From a virus: DNA of 32,540 bases. A program made the translations under genes and the position numbers. The notes beneath the pieces were generated by a model. It did not search any database. It saw only the letters and a list, made by a program, of their open reading frames with translations, and was not told where the DNA came from. Within the stretch, counting starts at the first letter, position 1. The number at the start of each line of letters is the position of its first letter. The stretch lies in the IMG/VR virus record IMGVR_UViG_3300033153_007539, positions 1-32,540 of that record; one strand, 5' to 3'. Shown one piece after another: positions 1 to 8,017 of the stretch.

Positions 1-1
1 A

Positions 2-1393
2 AGTGGAGATCTTTATGTTCAAGATGATATAGTATTTTCAGACGTAAGTGCTGGAACTTTAGGAGTTACTGGTGGAATTGACATGCAAAGTACAACAAGT
101 GCAATTGGTATTGACTTAGGTGGTACATTTTCTACTGCCGCAATTAATATTGATGGAACTTGTTCATCTATAGGTATTAACTTAGAACAAACATTAGGAG
201 CAAATGGTATTGGTGTTAATTTAGATATAGATGTGCCTTTAGCAACAGTCACCCATGATTGGACTGCGGCATTAAAAATAGCGATTGACCAAACAAGTAT
301 TGTGGGGGGTTCCCCTGCGTGGAATGCAAGAGGTAGAATCCTTGGTATAAAATCAGACGTGACTGTTAATGATACAATAACAAATGTTTTTGGTGTCTTT
401 TCCAAGATTACAATGGCATCCTCCTTGTATGGTGCAGGGAATGAAATAAACGATGTTCAGGCTGTTTATGCTTGTGTGGATATTTTAAGCACTGCCGGGA
501 ACACTGTTGAACAGCAGACTACAAGCCAGGTGTGTGCTTTGAAAGGAGCAATCACAAATACCTCAACTTCTTGTACTTTAGACGGAGGATTAGCATGTTT
601 GGTCTTAGAATGGGGACCAAATACAAATGCCACACAAGGAAAGTATTTGATGCACGCATATAATCATGGCAGCACAACAGTAGATGCAGGAATATTATTA
701 CATCCTCATGGGACATTAACTACAGGAATCGACCTTACGGCAGAAAGTGGAGGAGCAATTACTACTGGGATTAATATTGGAAGCTGCACAACAGCTCTTA
801 ATGTGGCTGGTGGTGTAGTTAATATCGGTGTGACGGGGACTCGTAGAACGTTATCTGCTTCAGCTCCATTGTTTAATATGTGGGCTACAAGCACAGCAAC
901 TTCCGGTAGTTTAAGAACTGCCCAAATTAATACGTATTACACAGGAACAACTGGAACAGAGAATATAGAAGCATTTACTTCGATTGTATCTTCTGCCGTA
1001 TCAATGGGACAATGGGTTAATGCTCTTTTTGGTAAGATTGATATGACTACAAGCGGGCAAGTCGCAGGTACTGCAGGAGCAGTATGTGCTGAAATATCCA
1101 TGCCAGACAACAATCCGGGAGGTGGACGTTATTCATGTTTCCAAGCAGAAATAGACCAAACTTGCACAGGTGTAGGTATTGGTTCGTGTTTCTTGAGCGG
1201 TAATGCATGGGGGACTAATGTTGCTTCATGGAGAACAAGTGGAGATATATTTATCTTTACTGGATTGGGTACTGCAACAGCAGGCAAAGTATTTGATACA
1301 TGTGTTGCTCCAGCAGCTTCACACGCATTACGTATTGATATTGATGGTACTAAGTACTATATCTTACTTCAAAGTAATGTGGACGCATCTTAA
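2..1393 (+). CDS. Capsid-associated repetitive structural protein (5' partial)
   Basis: The frame is open from the left edge, so the gene starts outside the window; the first in-window ATG at 83 is probably internal. About 463 residues are visible. They are rich in Gly, Thr, Ala, Ser and Ile with recurring G-I-D/N-L/I steps, as in beta-helical or fibre-like proteins, and become more globular toward the C-terminus (methionine, tryptophan and Gly-Gly-Gly-Arg-Tyr around 1110-1130). No membrane segment or catalytic motif is seen. I recognise the general type: long repetitive proteins downstream of capsid genes in tailed-virus contigs, thought to be head fibres or decorations. Its place before the connector genes fits a head role, but that is inference. 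A T-rich terminator follows the stop. Confidence 0.6.
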   Translation, partial: SGDLYVQDDIVFSDVSAGTLGVTGGIDMQSTTSAIGIDLGGTFSTAAINIDGTCSSIGINLEQTLGANGIGVNLDIDVPLATVTHDWTAALKIAIDQTSIVGGSPAWNARGRILGIKSDVTVNDTITNVFGVFSKITMASSLYGAGNEINDVQAVYACVDILSTAGNTVEQQTTSQVCALKGAITNTSTSCTLDGGLACLVLEWGPNTNATQGKYLMHAYNHGSTTVDAGILLHPHGTLTTGIDLTAESGGAITTGINIGSCTTALNVAGGVVNIGVTGTRRTLSASAPLFNMWATSTATSGSLRTAQINTYYTGTTGTENIEAFTSIVSSAVSMGQWVNALFGKIDMTTSGQVAGTAGAVCAEISMPDNNPGGGRYSCFQAEIDQTCTGVGIGSCFLSGNAWGTNVASWRTSGDIFIFTGLGTATAGKVFDTCVAPAASHALRIDIDGTKYYILLQSNVDAS

Positions 1394-1407
1394 ATAGCCA
1401 AAAATAA

Positions 1408-1431
1408 TTTATTTTTTTTCTTTTATTTTTT
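1408..1431 (+). terminator. T-rich terminator after the structural gene
   Basis: Just after the stop at 1393 the plus strand carries runs of T (eight, four and six T interrupted by C or A). There is no hairpin. Archaeal RNA polymerase stops at such T-runs, so this probably ends or attenuates the head transcript. Confidence 0.45.
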
Positions 1432-1438
1432 GAAAAGG

Positions 1439-1447
1439 TTTAAAAAG
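1439..1447 (+). promoter_or_regulatory. Possible TATA-box promoter
   Basis: TTTAAAAAG, preceded by the purine-rich stretch GAAAAGG that could act as a BRE. It lies between a T-rich terminator and the broken HNH gene, about 70 bases before its ATG, which is far for a leaderless start. Weak call because the region is AT-rich. Confidence 0.25.
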
Positions 1448-1517
1448 TTTAAAGTCTTGAAAAAGACAGAATAGAAAGGAGAAATCCAAGAAGAGTTGAA
1501 AGGAGGTAAAACCCTAA

Positions 1518-1967
1518 ATGATAAAAGTCCGGGATGAATTAATAAATTGTTCTACTTGCGGAAAGAAGACGAAGAGAAAAAGCAATTCCCAAAAATATTG
1601 CAGCAAAGAATGTTTTAACTTTTCCTATGATTGCTGAAGAAAGAAATATAGAAAGGAGTACTTAAAAAATCCAAATAATAGATTACATAAATATATAGCA
1701 AATGCAAAACGAAGAGCGCAGAGAAAGAATATTATTGAAGAGTTCACAGAAACAGAATGGGTAAATAAACTGAAAAGTACTAATGGGGTTTGTCCGCGTT
1801 GTAAAAAAGACGTCGGGATATTGAAACTCACATTGGACCACATCTATCCAGTAAGTAAGGCAAACGAAAAGTATTTAAAAACAGGAATCCAAATAATATA
1901 TGGGATAAAAGATGTACAACCATTGTGCAAGAAGTGTAATTCATCCGAAGGAAATAAAATCAAATAG
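1518..1967 (+). pseudogene. HNH endonuclease gene interrupted by an in-frame TGA
   Basis: A good ribosome site (AAAGGAGG at 1499-1506) precedes ATG 1518. One reading frame runs to TAG 1965-1967 with a single in-frame TGA at 1635-1637 (codon 40). Before it lie two Cys pairs (C-x2-C near residue 11, C-x3-C near 28). After it comes a basic helix and then an HNH/McrA-like core: C-x2-C, the motif L-T-L-D-H-I-Y-P-V-S, and a final C-x2-C-N. Without the stop the product would be about 149 residues, a normal size for a free-standing viral HNH nuclease. Either the gene is dead by one nonsense mutation or the stop is read through. Neighbouring genes use TGA as a normal stop, so recoding is unlikely. Inserted between structural genes, as mobile HNH genes often are. 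Confidence 0.75.
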
Positions 1968-1978
1968 GGGAAATCAAA

Positions 1979-2341
1979 TTGAGAAAAATAAAATTAGAAA
2001 AGTGGAAATCGAATGCACCAGTTTATGATAAATTAGGTAATATGATTCCTGGAAAAACTGAAGAAAAAGAGGAAGATTTACTTGTAGCACTCAATGTTTT
2101 AATTCTTAACAAGAAGCCAGAAGATATACCAAAAGGATTAGATCACTTTAGAACATACGGAAGATTAAGTAAGGCATTCGATAAAGCAAACAAATCAAGA
2201 GTTCTTGAATTAGAAGAAACAGATTATACATTCCTTAAAGATATGATTGAAAAAGACACTCCAGGAGCTTGGGGAATGAATCAAGATATCTTAAAAGCTG
2301 TTGAGGCATTCATGGAAACTAAATCAGAAGGACAGGAATAA
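1979..2341 (+). CDS. Conserved-type viral protein of unknown function
   Basis: 120 residues. The likely start is TTG at 1979, preceded by GGGG at 1967-1970; no ATG gives a comparable length. The protein is charged and helical with no membrane segment. The C-terminal half has a D/E-rich helix and the pattern P-G-A-W-G-M-N followed by an amphipathic helix. It begins 11 bases after the broken HNH gene and is followed after 9 bases by the 2351 gene with its own AGGAGG site, so the two are probably co-expressed. I do not recognise the function; the position suggests a head- or assembly-related role. Confidence 0.7.
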   Translation: MRKIKLEKWKSNAPVYDKLGNMIPGKTEEKEEDLLVALNVLILNKKPEDIPKGLDHFRTYGRLSKAFDKANKSRVLELEETDYTFLKDMIEKDTPGAWGMNQDILKAVEAFMETKSEGQE

Positions 2342-2350
2342 GGAGGTAAC

Positions 2351-2764
2351 ATGGGAACACAACTCGAACAAGACCAATTTTTCGCGATGAAGGAAGGAGA
2401 ACCGCATAAAGTTCATATGAACGGACAAAAGTTAGCTTTTAGTAACTTACCTAAAGAAATGCAAGATACTATTAGAAAGAGACTTGCTGAAAAGGATGAT
2501 GTAATGGCAAGAGGACTTAAAGGAATTTTACCCGGTATTAAGATAGACGGTAAAGAAGTTACTAAAGATAATATCAAAGACTTTGAAATAGACAAGATGT
2601 CAGAACCAAAAAAGCAAGAACCAAAAGTAGCTAAAGTTACGAAGTATACGAAGGCAGACTTAAACAAATTAACCTTTACACAACTAAAAAAAATTGGTGC
2701 TAAATTTGATGTTACTGATAGATCCAAAGTAAGAATAATCAGGGAGATATTAGAAGCACAATAA
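2351..2764 (+). CDS. Protein with C-terminal HeH/LEM- or SAP-like helical domain
   Basis: 137 residues, ATG preceded by AAGGAGG. The N-terminal half is charged and has the segment R-G-L-K-G-I-L-P-G. A Lys/Pro/Glu-rich linker (about 88-97) leads to a roughly 38-residue domain with the pattern Y-T-K-A-D-L-N-K-L-T-F-T-Q-L-K-K-I-G and then R-S-K-V-R-I-I-R-E-I-L. This is the helix-extended-helix signature of HeH/LEM, SAP and Rho-N domains. Such domains are common at the ends of viral capsid-associated and DNA-binding proteins. A role in binding DNA or other virion proteins is inference. The stop is followed by a T-run. Confidence 0.65.
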   Translation: MGTQLEQDQFFAMKEGEPHKVHMNGQKLAFSNLPKEMQDTIRKRLAEKDDVMARGLKGILPGIKIDGKEVTKDNIKDFEIDKMSEPKKQEPKVAKVTKYTKADLNKLTFTQLKKIGAKFDVTDRSKVRIIREILEAQ

Positions 2765-2765
2765 A

Positions 2766-2777
2766 TTTTTTTATTTT
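2766..2777 (+). terminator. T-rich terminator
   Basis: TTTTTTTATTTT directly after the stop of the 2351 gene and just before a TATA-like promoter, which together suggest a transcript boundary. Confidence 0.4.
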
Positions 2778-2784
2778 AATTAAA

Positions 2785-2793
2785 TTTATATAG
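2785..2793 (+). promoter_or_regulatory. Archaeal-type TATA box for the 2825 gene
   Basis: TTTATATAG lies 31 bases before ATG 2825, directly after a T-rich terminator. An archaeal start site would fall about 25 bases downstream, just before or at the GAAAGGAGG ribosome site (2812-2820). Confidence 0.5.
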
Positions 2794-2824
2794 TTTAAAA
2801 ACTATTAAAATGAAAGGAGGAAGA

Positions 2825-2986
2825 ATGGCAGGACAAAATTTTCAAAAACCAGCAAAGGCAAAGATAGTGAATACGTTACCAGCATTAGGTAATGCAGAAA
2901 TAGGAGAGTTATACTACGATTTAGCTAACGGTAGACTCTATATTAGACGAGTTGATGGTTGGAAGTATGTAACCATGAATACATAA
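2825..2986 (+). CDS. Small structural-type protein (53 aa)
   Basis: 53 residues starting at ATG 2825 behind a perfect GAAAGGAGG site. The protein contains the pattern G-E-L-Y-Y-D-L-A-N-G-R-L-Y-I-R followed by D-G-W-K-Y-V. This is typical of the short beta domains in phage tail-fibre and head-decoration proteins, where G-E-L/I-Y-Y/F-D/N...N-x-L-Y-V...G-W is repeated. Here it stands alone. Its stop overlaps the start of the next gene (TAATG). Small decoration protein is an inference. Confidence 0.6.
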   Translation: MAGQNFQKPAKAKIVNTLPALGNAEIGELYYDLANGRLYIRRVDGWKYVTMNT

Positions 2987-3120
2987 TGACATACTATTCT
3001 GTTTCAGATACAGTTTTAGCAGATATGTTGACAAGTCTAAATGCTGAAGGAGTACCAGGACATCACATTGTTGGAGTACTACACGACGGGACTAATTATA
3101 TTGTAATCTATTGGAAGTAA
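2986..3120 (+). CDS. Small protein (44 aa), paralogue of the 3165 product
   Basis: 44 residues. The ATG at 2986 uses the last base of the previous stop (TAATG), a sign of translational coupling. The pattern is L-x3-L-x2-L-N-x4-P-G-H-H-I-V-G-V-L-x-D-G...Y-I-V-I-Y. It matches the C-terminal two thirds of the next gene product, so the two are tandem paralogues. No known domain recognised. Confidence 0.55.
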   Translation: MTYYSVSDTVLADMLTSLNAEGVPGHHIVGVLHDGTNYIVIYWK

Positions 3121-3125
3121 GATAA

Positions 3126-3135
3126 TTTTAAATAG
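3126..3135 (+). promoter_or_regulatory. Archaeal-type TATA box for the 3165 gene
   Basis: TTTTAAATAG sits 29 bases before ATG 3165, the typical archaeal spacing for a short leader. A GAGGT ribosome site (3155-3159) lies between. Confidence 0.45.
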
Positions 3136-3164
3136 TTTGAAAAATTATATTCTTTGAGGTAAAT

Positions 3165-3368
3165 ATGCCAAGTGTAATCACAATTCCATCAGGACAATTG
3201 AATGTTCCAGGACAAGAAGTTTCAGGTAATTATGGTGCTATAGTTTATGCAAGTACAGTAACCAATTTACTTGAATTGTTAAATGAATATAAAATCTCAC
3301 CACATAAAATTAAAAAAATAGAATACGATACAAAGGAGAAACAGTATTTCGCTGTTTATCATATATAA
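3165..3368 (+). CDS. Small protein (67 aa), paralogue of the 2986 product
   Basis: 67 residues. An N-terminal beta-like segment (I-T-I-P-S-G-Q-L-N-V-P-G-Q-E) is followed by V-T-N-L-L-E-L-L-N-E-Y-K-I-S-P-H-K-I-K-K-I-E-Y-D, written here with its key positions L-L-x2-L-N-x4-S-P-H-K-I and Y-F-A-V-Y at the end. The same spacing is seen in the 2986 product. The stop overlaps the next start (TAATG at 3366-3370). Function unknown; co-located with virion genes. Confidence 0.6.
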   Translation: MPSVITIPSGQLNVPGQEVSGNYGAIVYASTVTNLLELLNEYKISPHKIKKIEYDTKEKQYFAVYHI

Positions 3369-3917
3369 TGGCAAATAAGCGTCGTTGGTTTCGACTAGGA
3401 AGCGGGGTGGCAGTTGGAGTTACAACACTTTTAGGATTATTCTGGTTTCTAACAATACAGTATGGTTTTATTATAACAGAAATGTGCAGGAACTTATGAA
3501 GACCCTTGTATATCTGAATTTGAAGTAAAAAATCCAAGAGGAATTTATGTGGATATTTATAGTGCTGACCAAGTTAAACTTGATTTCTTTCCAGAGATTT
3601 ATGATTATGCTTTGTTTGTTCCAGATAAGAGATGTTCTGCTACTGGGAGTTGTGCTTGTATTTTGAAGGACGGTAGAAAATTAGGATTCGAGGATTGGAG
3701 ATGTGTGGATTTTACTAATAAAACAAAACCACGAGAAGATAAAGTTTATAATTTTAGATTTCCAGCATACTCAACTATTAAATTTAGATTAGCAGGAATT
3801 AAGTTAGATACTAAAGATACTATTAAATGGTCTTTTGCTACAGGGGATGGAGAATTAGACCCTTATTGGGTTAGTAATGCTTATGGGAGGAATCAGTTTA
3901 TAATTCATTATGAATAA
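3368..3917 (+). pseudogene. Membrane-anchored surface protein, frameshifted
   Basis: Reading starts at ATG 3368 with basic residues and a hydrophobic helix (about residues 12-36), then stops at TGA 3497-3499. The +1 frame takes over from about 3477 and stays open to 3917. The joined product (about 182 residues) aligns by eye with the N-terminal region of the 1417-residue protein at 20751: a basic start, one membrane helix, C-x-G-T-x3-P-C-I, a beta-rich part, and D-T-I-K-W-S-F. One extra base near GAAATG (3479-3484) explains the break. GTG 3549 could start a shorter piece, but that would cut into the conserved domain. The end overlaps the start of the 3910 gene by 8 bases. It may be a dead gene, a programmed shift or an assembly error. 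Confidence 0.7.
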
Positions 3918-6900
3918 AAAATTTAATATGAAACCCAAAAAAGCCCAATTAAAAAGATTAATGACATTAGGATTATTTATTATGATTGGTTGTTTAGTTT
4001 TAGTAATGGCGACTTGGTATTCAGTAGGGGATGTAACAAATTCTTTTCAATTAGAATATCCTCTTAACGATTCGACAGTTCCTAATCATTATACTAATTT
4101 AAATGTAAGTGTAAATGAAACTGGTAATTTAAAAGTTCTTATTTTTGCAAACGAGAACAAATCAAGGTTAGATTTAAGGGATAGTTTAGTTTATATAAAT
4201 TTAAATGCAACAGAAAATATCTTTTATAATTTTACAACAATTCCAATTCAACATGATGATGAAGGACTTGTTGCTCTCTACCATTTTGATAATTTATCTG
4301 AATACGGAGAGAACTCTACTCATGTTTATGATTTTGCTAATAGTGGTGGTGTTAATAATGGGACTGTTGTTGGTGCTATTTGGAATGAGAGTGGGAAGAT
4401 TGGTGGTGCTTATACAGGGTTCTTAAATACAACAGCAAATCAAAAAGTAATAAAACGAACTGAGGTTGTTCAACCAACAGATAATTTTACCGTTAGTGTT
4501 TGGATATATCCTAAAGGTTATGGGGTTACAACTACCCAATATTCTCATATAATAAATTTTATTCCTGAGTATAGTGGGTGGATTAGCTGGGGTAAAGAAA
4601 GTGCAGGAAGTACTTTTTGTTATATGGCAGGACACACGGCAGAAGGAGATTTTGATACCAGTTGGAATAATAATTTATTAGAATTTACATCAACTTCATA
4701 TAATGGACTTACAAATTGTCCTATTGGAAAATGGGCTAATATAATAGTTACTGGGGAATATAACGGTAGTTCAACAGAAATTACTTTTTATATTAATGGT
4801 AATGAGGCTATGAATGCAAAGACTATAGGACCTATGATAAGTACAGGAAATACGATGCAAATTGGTTCTCATGATGGTTATCCCCAATTTAATTATAAGT
4901 CTTTTAATGGAACAATAGATGAAGTAGCAATTTATAATAAAACTTTAAATGAATCTGAAGTTTTAAATATTTATAGACTTGGAGCAAATAAAAAATATTA
5001 TTGGAAAGTAAATGCCACAGACACCTCTGGAAATTCTAATGAAAGTGAGATTTTAGAGTTTACAACAACTAATCCAATAATTACTATTAATTTTTCGGAT
5101 TCAATTGGAAATATAAGAAGTAATTTTTATGGGGTTAATACTCATGGGAAATGGGGAACAGATACAAGTTTAATTGATGTAGATGCAGATGGAACAAGAG
5201 ATACAGATTCAAATTATACTTGGCATAGAAAAGCATTTTTAAATTCAGGAATGACTATAATGAGGGCTGATATGTATTTAAGTAGTCTGGCTAATGAAGA
5301 TGGAACTTTTAAAACAACTTCAGGAAATAATGATAATAGAGCTATGAGATATGATTTAGTCAAATGGGCTTATGAGAATAATATTAAAATTCTATTTATT
5401 GCAAGTTCAATGCCTTCTTGGTTAAGAAATACAACAGAAGGATGGTGCACTACTTCTCCTTGGACATGCCCTCCAAAAAATTACACAAGATGGGGAGAGT
5501 TAGTCGTTGATTTTATAGATAATGTTACAGTTAATGGGTTATATAATTCTACAATTATGATAGAAGTTAAAAATGAACCAGATTTAATAAGTTTTTGGAT
5601 GAGTGATGTTGCTGTTACAAATATCAATAGAAGTATAGAATATAACAAATTCTATAATGCAACATGGAATGAAGTTAAAGAGAAATATCCAAATATGGCA
5701 GTTGGTGGTCCCGCTGTCGCAAGAGTAGAAACTGTTGGAGGCAAATTAATTTATCAAAATTGGTTAGGAAATTTCACAACAAATATGGATTTCTTTTCTT
5801 TTCATAGATATAGAACTATGTCTTTAGAAAATTATGATGATGTATTAAAATCAGACTATAATGACATAATCACAAATTGCAATACTTATGGGGCAAATTG
5901 TTCAAGAATTTTATTAGACGAATTTAATGAGTGGGATTCAAATAATAAATTAAATAATCAAGATTTTTGGGGAATGCAATTAGCTTTATCTTTTTCTGGA
6001 ACTATAAATAATTATCCAGAAAATGTGAGTATGGTTTCATATCAATGGGCAGAATTTTTAAATTATACAGAAGGAAGTGCAAATTATCCAGAATATCCAC
6101 AAAAGTGGGCAATGGTATCAGAACCACAATTAGAAAATGAATATTACAGAAGTTACAACGTAACAAAATCCTTCGCAACCTACCATCGCACAGGTTCAAC
6201 AGTATATACAAGCACTTCAGATAATAATGATGTTAAAGTTGTATTAAGTAAATATGGCTTAATGGATGCAATCACAATAATAAATACAGATTCAGAACAG
6301 GTTAATGTTACTTTAAATTTAGTAGGAAAAGTTCTTAATACTTTATATGATGTAGATGGAAATATTTATACAATAACAGATAATTCAACAGAAATCGGAC
6401 TTTTGGATGGTTATGAAATAAAATATTTATTTACAAGAATTTATGATAGAAAAGCAAATCTTGATTATTATACATATTCTCCAAATGTAAATCATGATAA
6501 TTTCAATTGGTCTTCTGGCTCTTATGATACAACATATTTAAAATTACAAAATTCAGAGGGGACAAACAAAGTAGATATTTATAATTTAACAAATGCTTTA
6601 GTTTATTATTCAAACGGAAGTATTGCAGGAGATAACAATCTGCAAAATAATGATGGAAATATAAATATTACTTTAACTCCAAATAATTATTCTTATGTTT
6701 TTGACCAAGCAAATATAACAGAAAATGCAGATAGAACAAACTTCCCAATTACTTTTGAATATCAAACAGATACTGAAAAATTACTAAAAAACACAATAAA
6801 CATGGTTAATTTAACTACTGTATTAAATGTCTCAAATTGCTCAATCAGTAATATTGAATATTATTCTACTACTGGAACTTATAGAAAAAACCTAAGCAGT

Positions 6901-7335
6901 TCAGATTGGAGTTGTTCAGGTAATACATTAATTTTTAATGACCCAATAGAATATGAACCAGATACCTATGCAGTAAACTTTTCAGTTACATTACCTACTT
7001 CAATTACCAGTTTTAGAGTGGCTTCTAATTCATCTACTCAATATAACATGACGCCAATAGGACAAAATGACACGGTTCCTATCTTTAACATAACAAGTTA
7101 TTCTCTATTTGATAGTTCTATCTGGTTAAGTGCTAATTTAAGTAATTCCTGTGTTAGTCTTTTCGCTGCGAATAATTCAGATAGAGATACTAAAAAGAAC
7201 ATCAACTCAACTTATTCAGACATGTTAGATTTAGGTGCTAATAGTGAAGAAGGTATTTGGATGTGGGTTGATTATAACTCTTGTAGTGTTTCAGGTAATA
7301 GTTTTGGATTCAAAATAGAAGGGAGGTATCCATAA
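3910..7335 (+). CDS. Membrane-anchored surface protein with LamG-like and GH-A-like glycosidase domains
   Basis: 1141 residues. Basic N-terminus, then a membrane helix (about 15-36). Residues about 116-355 form a LamG/concanavalin-like lectin domain (L-V-A-L-Y-H-F-D near the start, I-D-E-V-A-I-Y-N-K-T-L at the end), followed by a short fibronectin-like strand set (Y-Y-W-K-V-N-A-T-D). About 395-720 looks like a clan GH-A TIM barrel such as GH39 or GH5 relatives: K-N-E-P-D with likely acid/base Glu556, and L-L-D-E-F-N-E-W with likely nucleophile Glu671. Beta-rich domains follow. The last ~105 residues match the C-terminus of the 20751 product. Many N-x-S/T sequons imply an extracellular glycoprotein. 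Substrate unknown; it would cut or bind surface glycan. Whether it sits on the virion or on the infected cell is open. Confidence 0.75.
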   Translation: MNKKFNMKPKKAQLKRLMTLGLFIMIGCLVLVMATWYSVGDVTNSFQLEYPLNDSTVPNHYTNLNVSVNETGNLKVLIFANENKSRLDLRDSLVYINLNATENIFYNFTTIPIQHDDEGLVALYHFDNLSEYGENSTHVYDFANSGGVNNGTVVGAIWNESGKIGGAYTGFLNTTANQKVIKRTEVVQPTDNFTVSVWIYPKGYGVTTTQYSHIINFIPEYSGWISWGKESAGSTFCYMAGHTAEGDFDTSWNNNLLEFTSTSYNGLTNCPIGKWANIIVTGEYNGSSTEITFYINGNEAMNAKTIGPMISTGNTMQIGSHDGYPQFNYKSFNGTIDEVAIYNKTLNESEVLNIYRLGANKKYYWKVNATDTSGNSNESEILEFTTTNPIITINFSDSIGNIRSNFYGVNTHGKWGTDTSLIDVDADGTRDTDSNYTWHRKAFLNSGMTIMRADMYLSSLANEDGTFKTTSGNNDNRAMRYDLVKWAYENNIKILFIASSMPSWLRNTTEGWCTTSPWTCPPKNYTRWGELVVDFIDNVTVNGLYNSTIMIEVKNEPDLISFWMSDVAVTNINRSIEYNKFYNATWNEVKEKYPNMAVGGPAVARVETVGGKLIYQNWLGNFTTNMDFFSFHRYRTMSLENYDDVLKSDYNDIITNCNTYGANCSRILLDEFNEWDSNNKLNNQDFWGMQLALSFSGTINNYPENVSMVSYQWAEFLNYTEGSANYPEYPQKWAMVSEPQLENEYYRSYNVTKSFATYHRTGSTVYTSTSDNNDVKVVLSKYGLMDAITIINTDSEQVNVTLNLVGKVLNTLYDVDGNIYTITDNSTEIGLLDGYEIKYLFTRIYDRKANLDYYTYSPNVNHDNFNWSSGSYDTTYLKLQNSEGTNKVDIYNLTNALVYYSNGSIAGDNNLQNNDGNINITLTPNNYSYVFDQANITENADRTNFPITFEYQTDTEKLLKNTINMVNLTTVLNVSNCSISNIEYYSTTGTYRKNLSSSDWSCSGNTLIFNDPIEYEPDTYAVNFSVTLPTSITSFRVASNSSTQYNMTPIGQNDTVPIFNITSYSLFDSSIWLSANLSNSCVSLFAANNSDRDTKKNINSTYSDMLDLGANSEEGIWMWVDYNSCSVSGNSFGFKIEGRYP

Positions 7336-7366
7336 AGTTTAATAACTTGATTGGATTAAGTAAATT

Positions 7367-8017
7367 ATGGCATATTGTGTATACGGAGACATTAATCTGA
7401 TGAGCAATATTACTTCGAGTGATGTTGCAAATGAAGATATTACGAACTTAATAGCTGAAGCCACAAAACAAATTAATTCTGATATTAATGTTGAAGTTAT
7501 TAGAGAACCAATAAGTCCAATAGATAATACGAGAGAAAACAAAATAAATAGTTCAAATAAGACTTATTATGTCAGGAATTGGAACGGTAAGTTTTTAGCA
7601 GACCATAATAGTGACGGAGAGATAACTAAAGATGATGTTATAGTTTATCAAGTAACAAGTGATGGTACTGAAACTACTCCTACTATTACTTCAGTAGATG
7701 ATGATGATTGTAGTATTACATTAGAATCTGCACCATCCTCTGGAGTCCGACTTTATGTCACTTATTCATATTCTACAGTTAGACAATTAGTAGATAATGT
7801 CGACGAGAAACTTAAATTAGCTTGTGTTTTTTTGGCTACTGCATATTGTTATGCAAAGATAAATATAGGTAGAGCACCAAACGTTCAGTTTGGCACTACA
7901 AGAATAGCAAGACACATGGATTCATATAATCATTATTACGAAAGATATTTAGACTTAATTAGACAAATTAATAGTACGGAGGAAGTTCATTCTAAAGTGA
8001 GTGATACGACAATCTAA
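7367..8017 (+). CDS. Head-tail connector (gp6-like adaptor)
   Basis: 216 residues. The N-terminus reads Y-C-x-Y-G-D-I-N-L-M-S-N-I then D-I-T-N-L-I-A-E-A-T-K-Q-I-N, the layout of HK97 gp6-like connectors in which an early helix bundle forms the ring under the portal. The C-terminal part is again helical (L-K-L-A-C-V-F-L-A-T-A-Y-C). Between them is a beta-rich insert (about 65-135) holding D-H-N-S-D-G-E-I-T-K-D-D, an EF-hand-like loop. Order with the next neck genes supports the call. The stop overlaps the ATG of the glycosyltransferase gene (TAATG). Confidence 0.7.
   Translation: MAYCVYGDINLMSNITSSDVANEDITNLIAEATKQINSDINVEVIREPISPIDNTRENKINSSNKTYYVRNWNGKFLADHNSDGEITKDDVIVYQVTSDGTETTPTITSVDDDDCSITLESAPSSGVRLYVTYSYSTVRQLVDNVDEKLKLACVFLATAYCYAKINIGRAPNVQFGTTRIARHMDSYNHYYERYLDLIRQINSTEEVHSKVSDTTI

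Noticed and set aside
1518-1967. TGA recoded to an amino acid in this virus
   Set aside because: Full-length genes elsewhere are free of internal TGA and several end in TGA with the next gene overlapping it, so the standard code fits.
3549-3917. A complete separate gene starting at GTG 3549
   Set aside because: The frame is open upstream to 3477 and that part encodes conserved residues (C-x-G-T-x3-P-C-I), with the missing anchor encoded just before in another frame.
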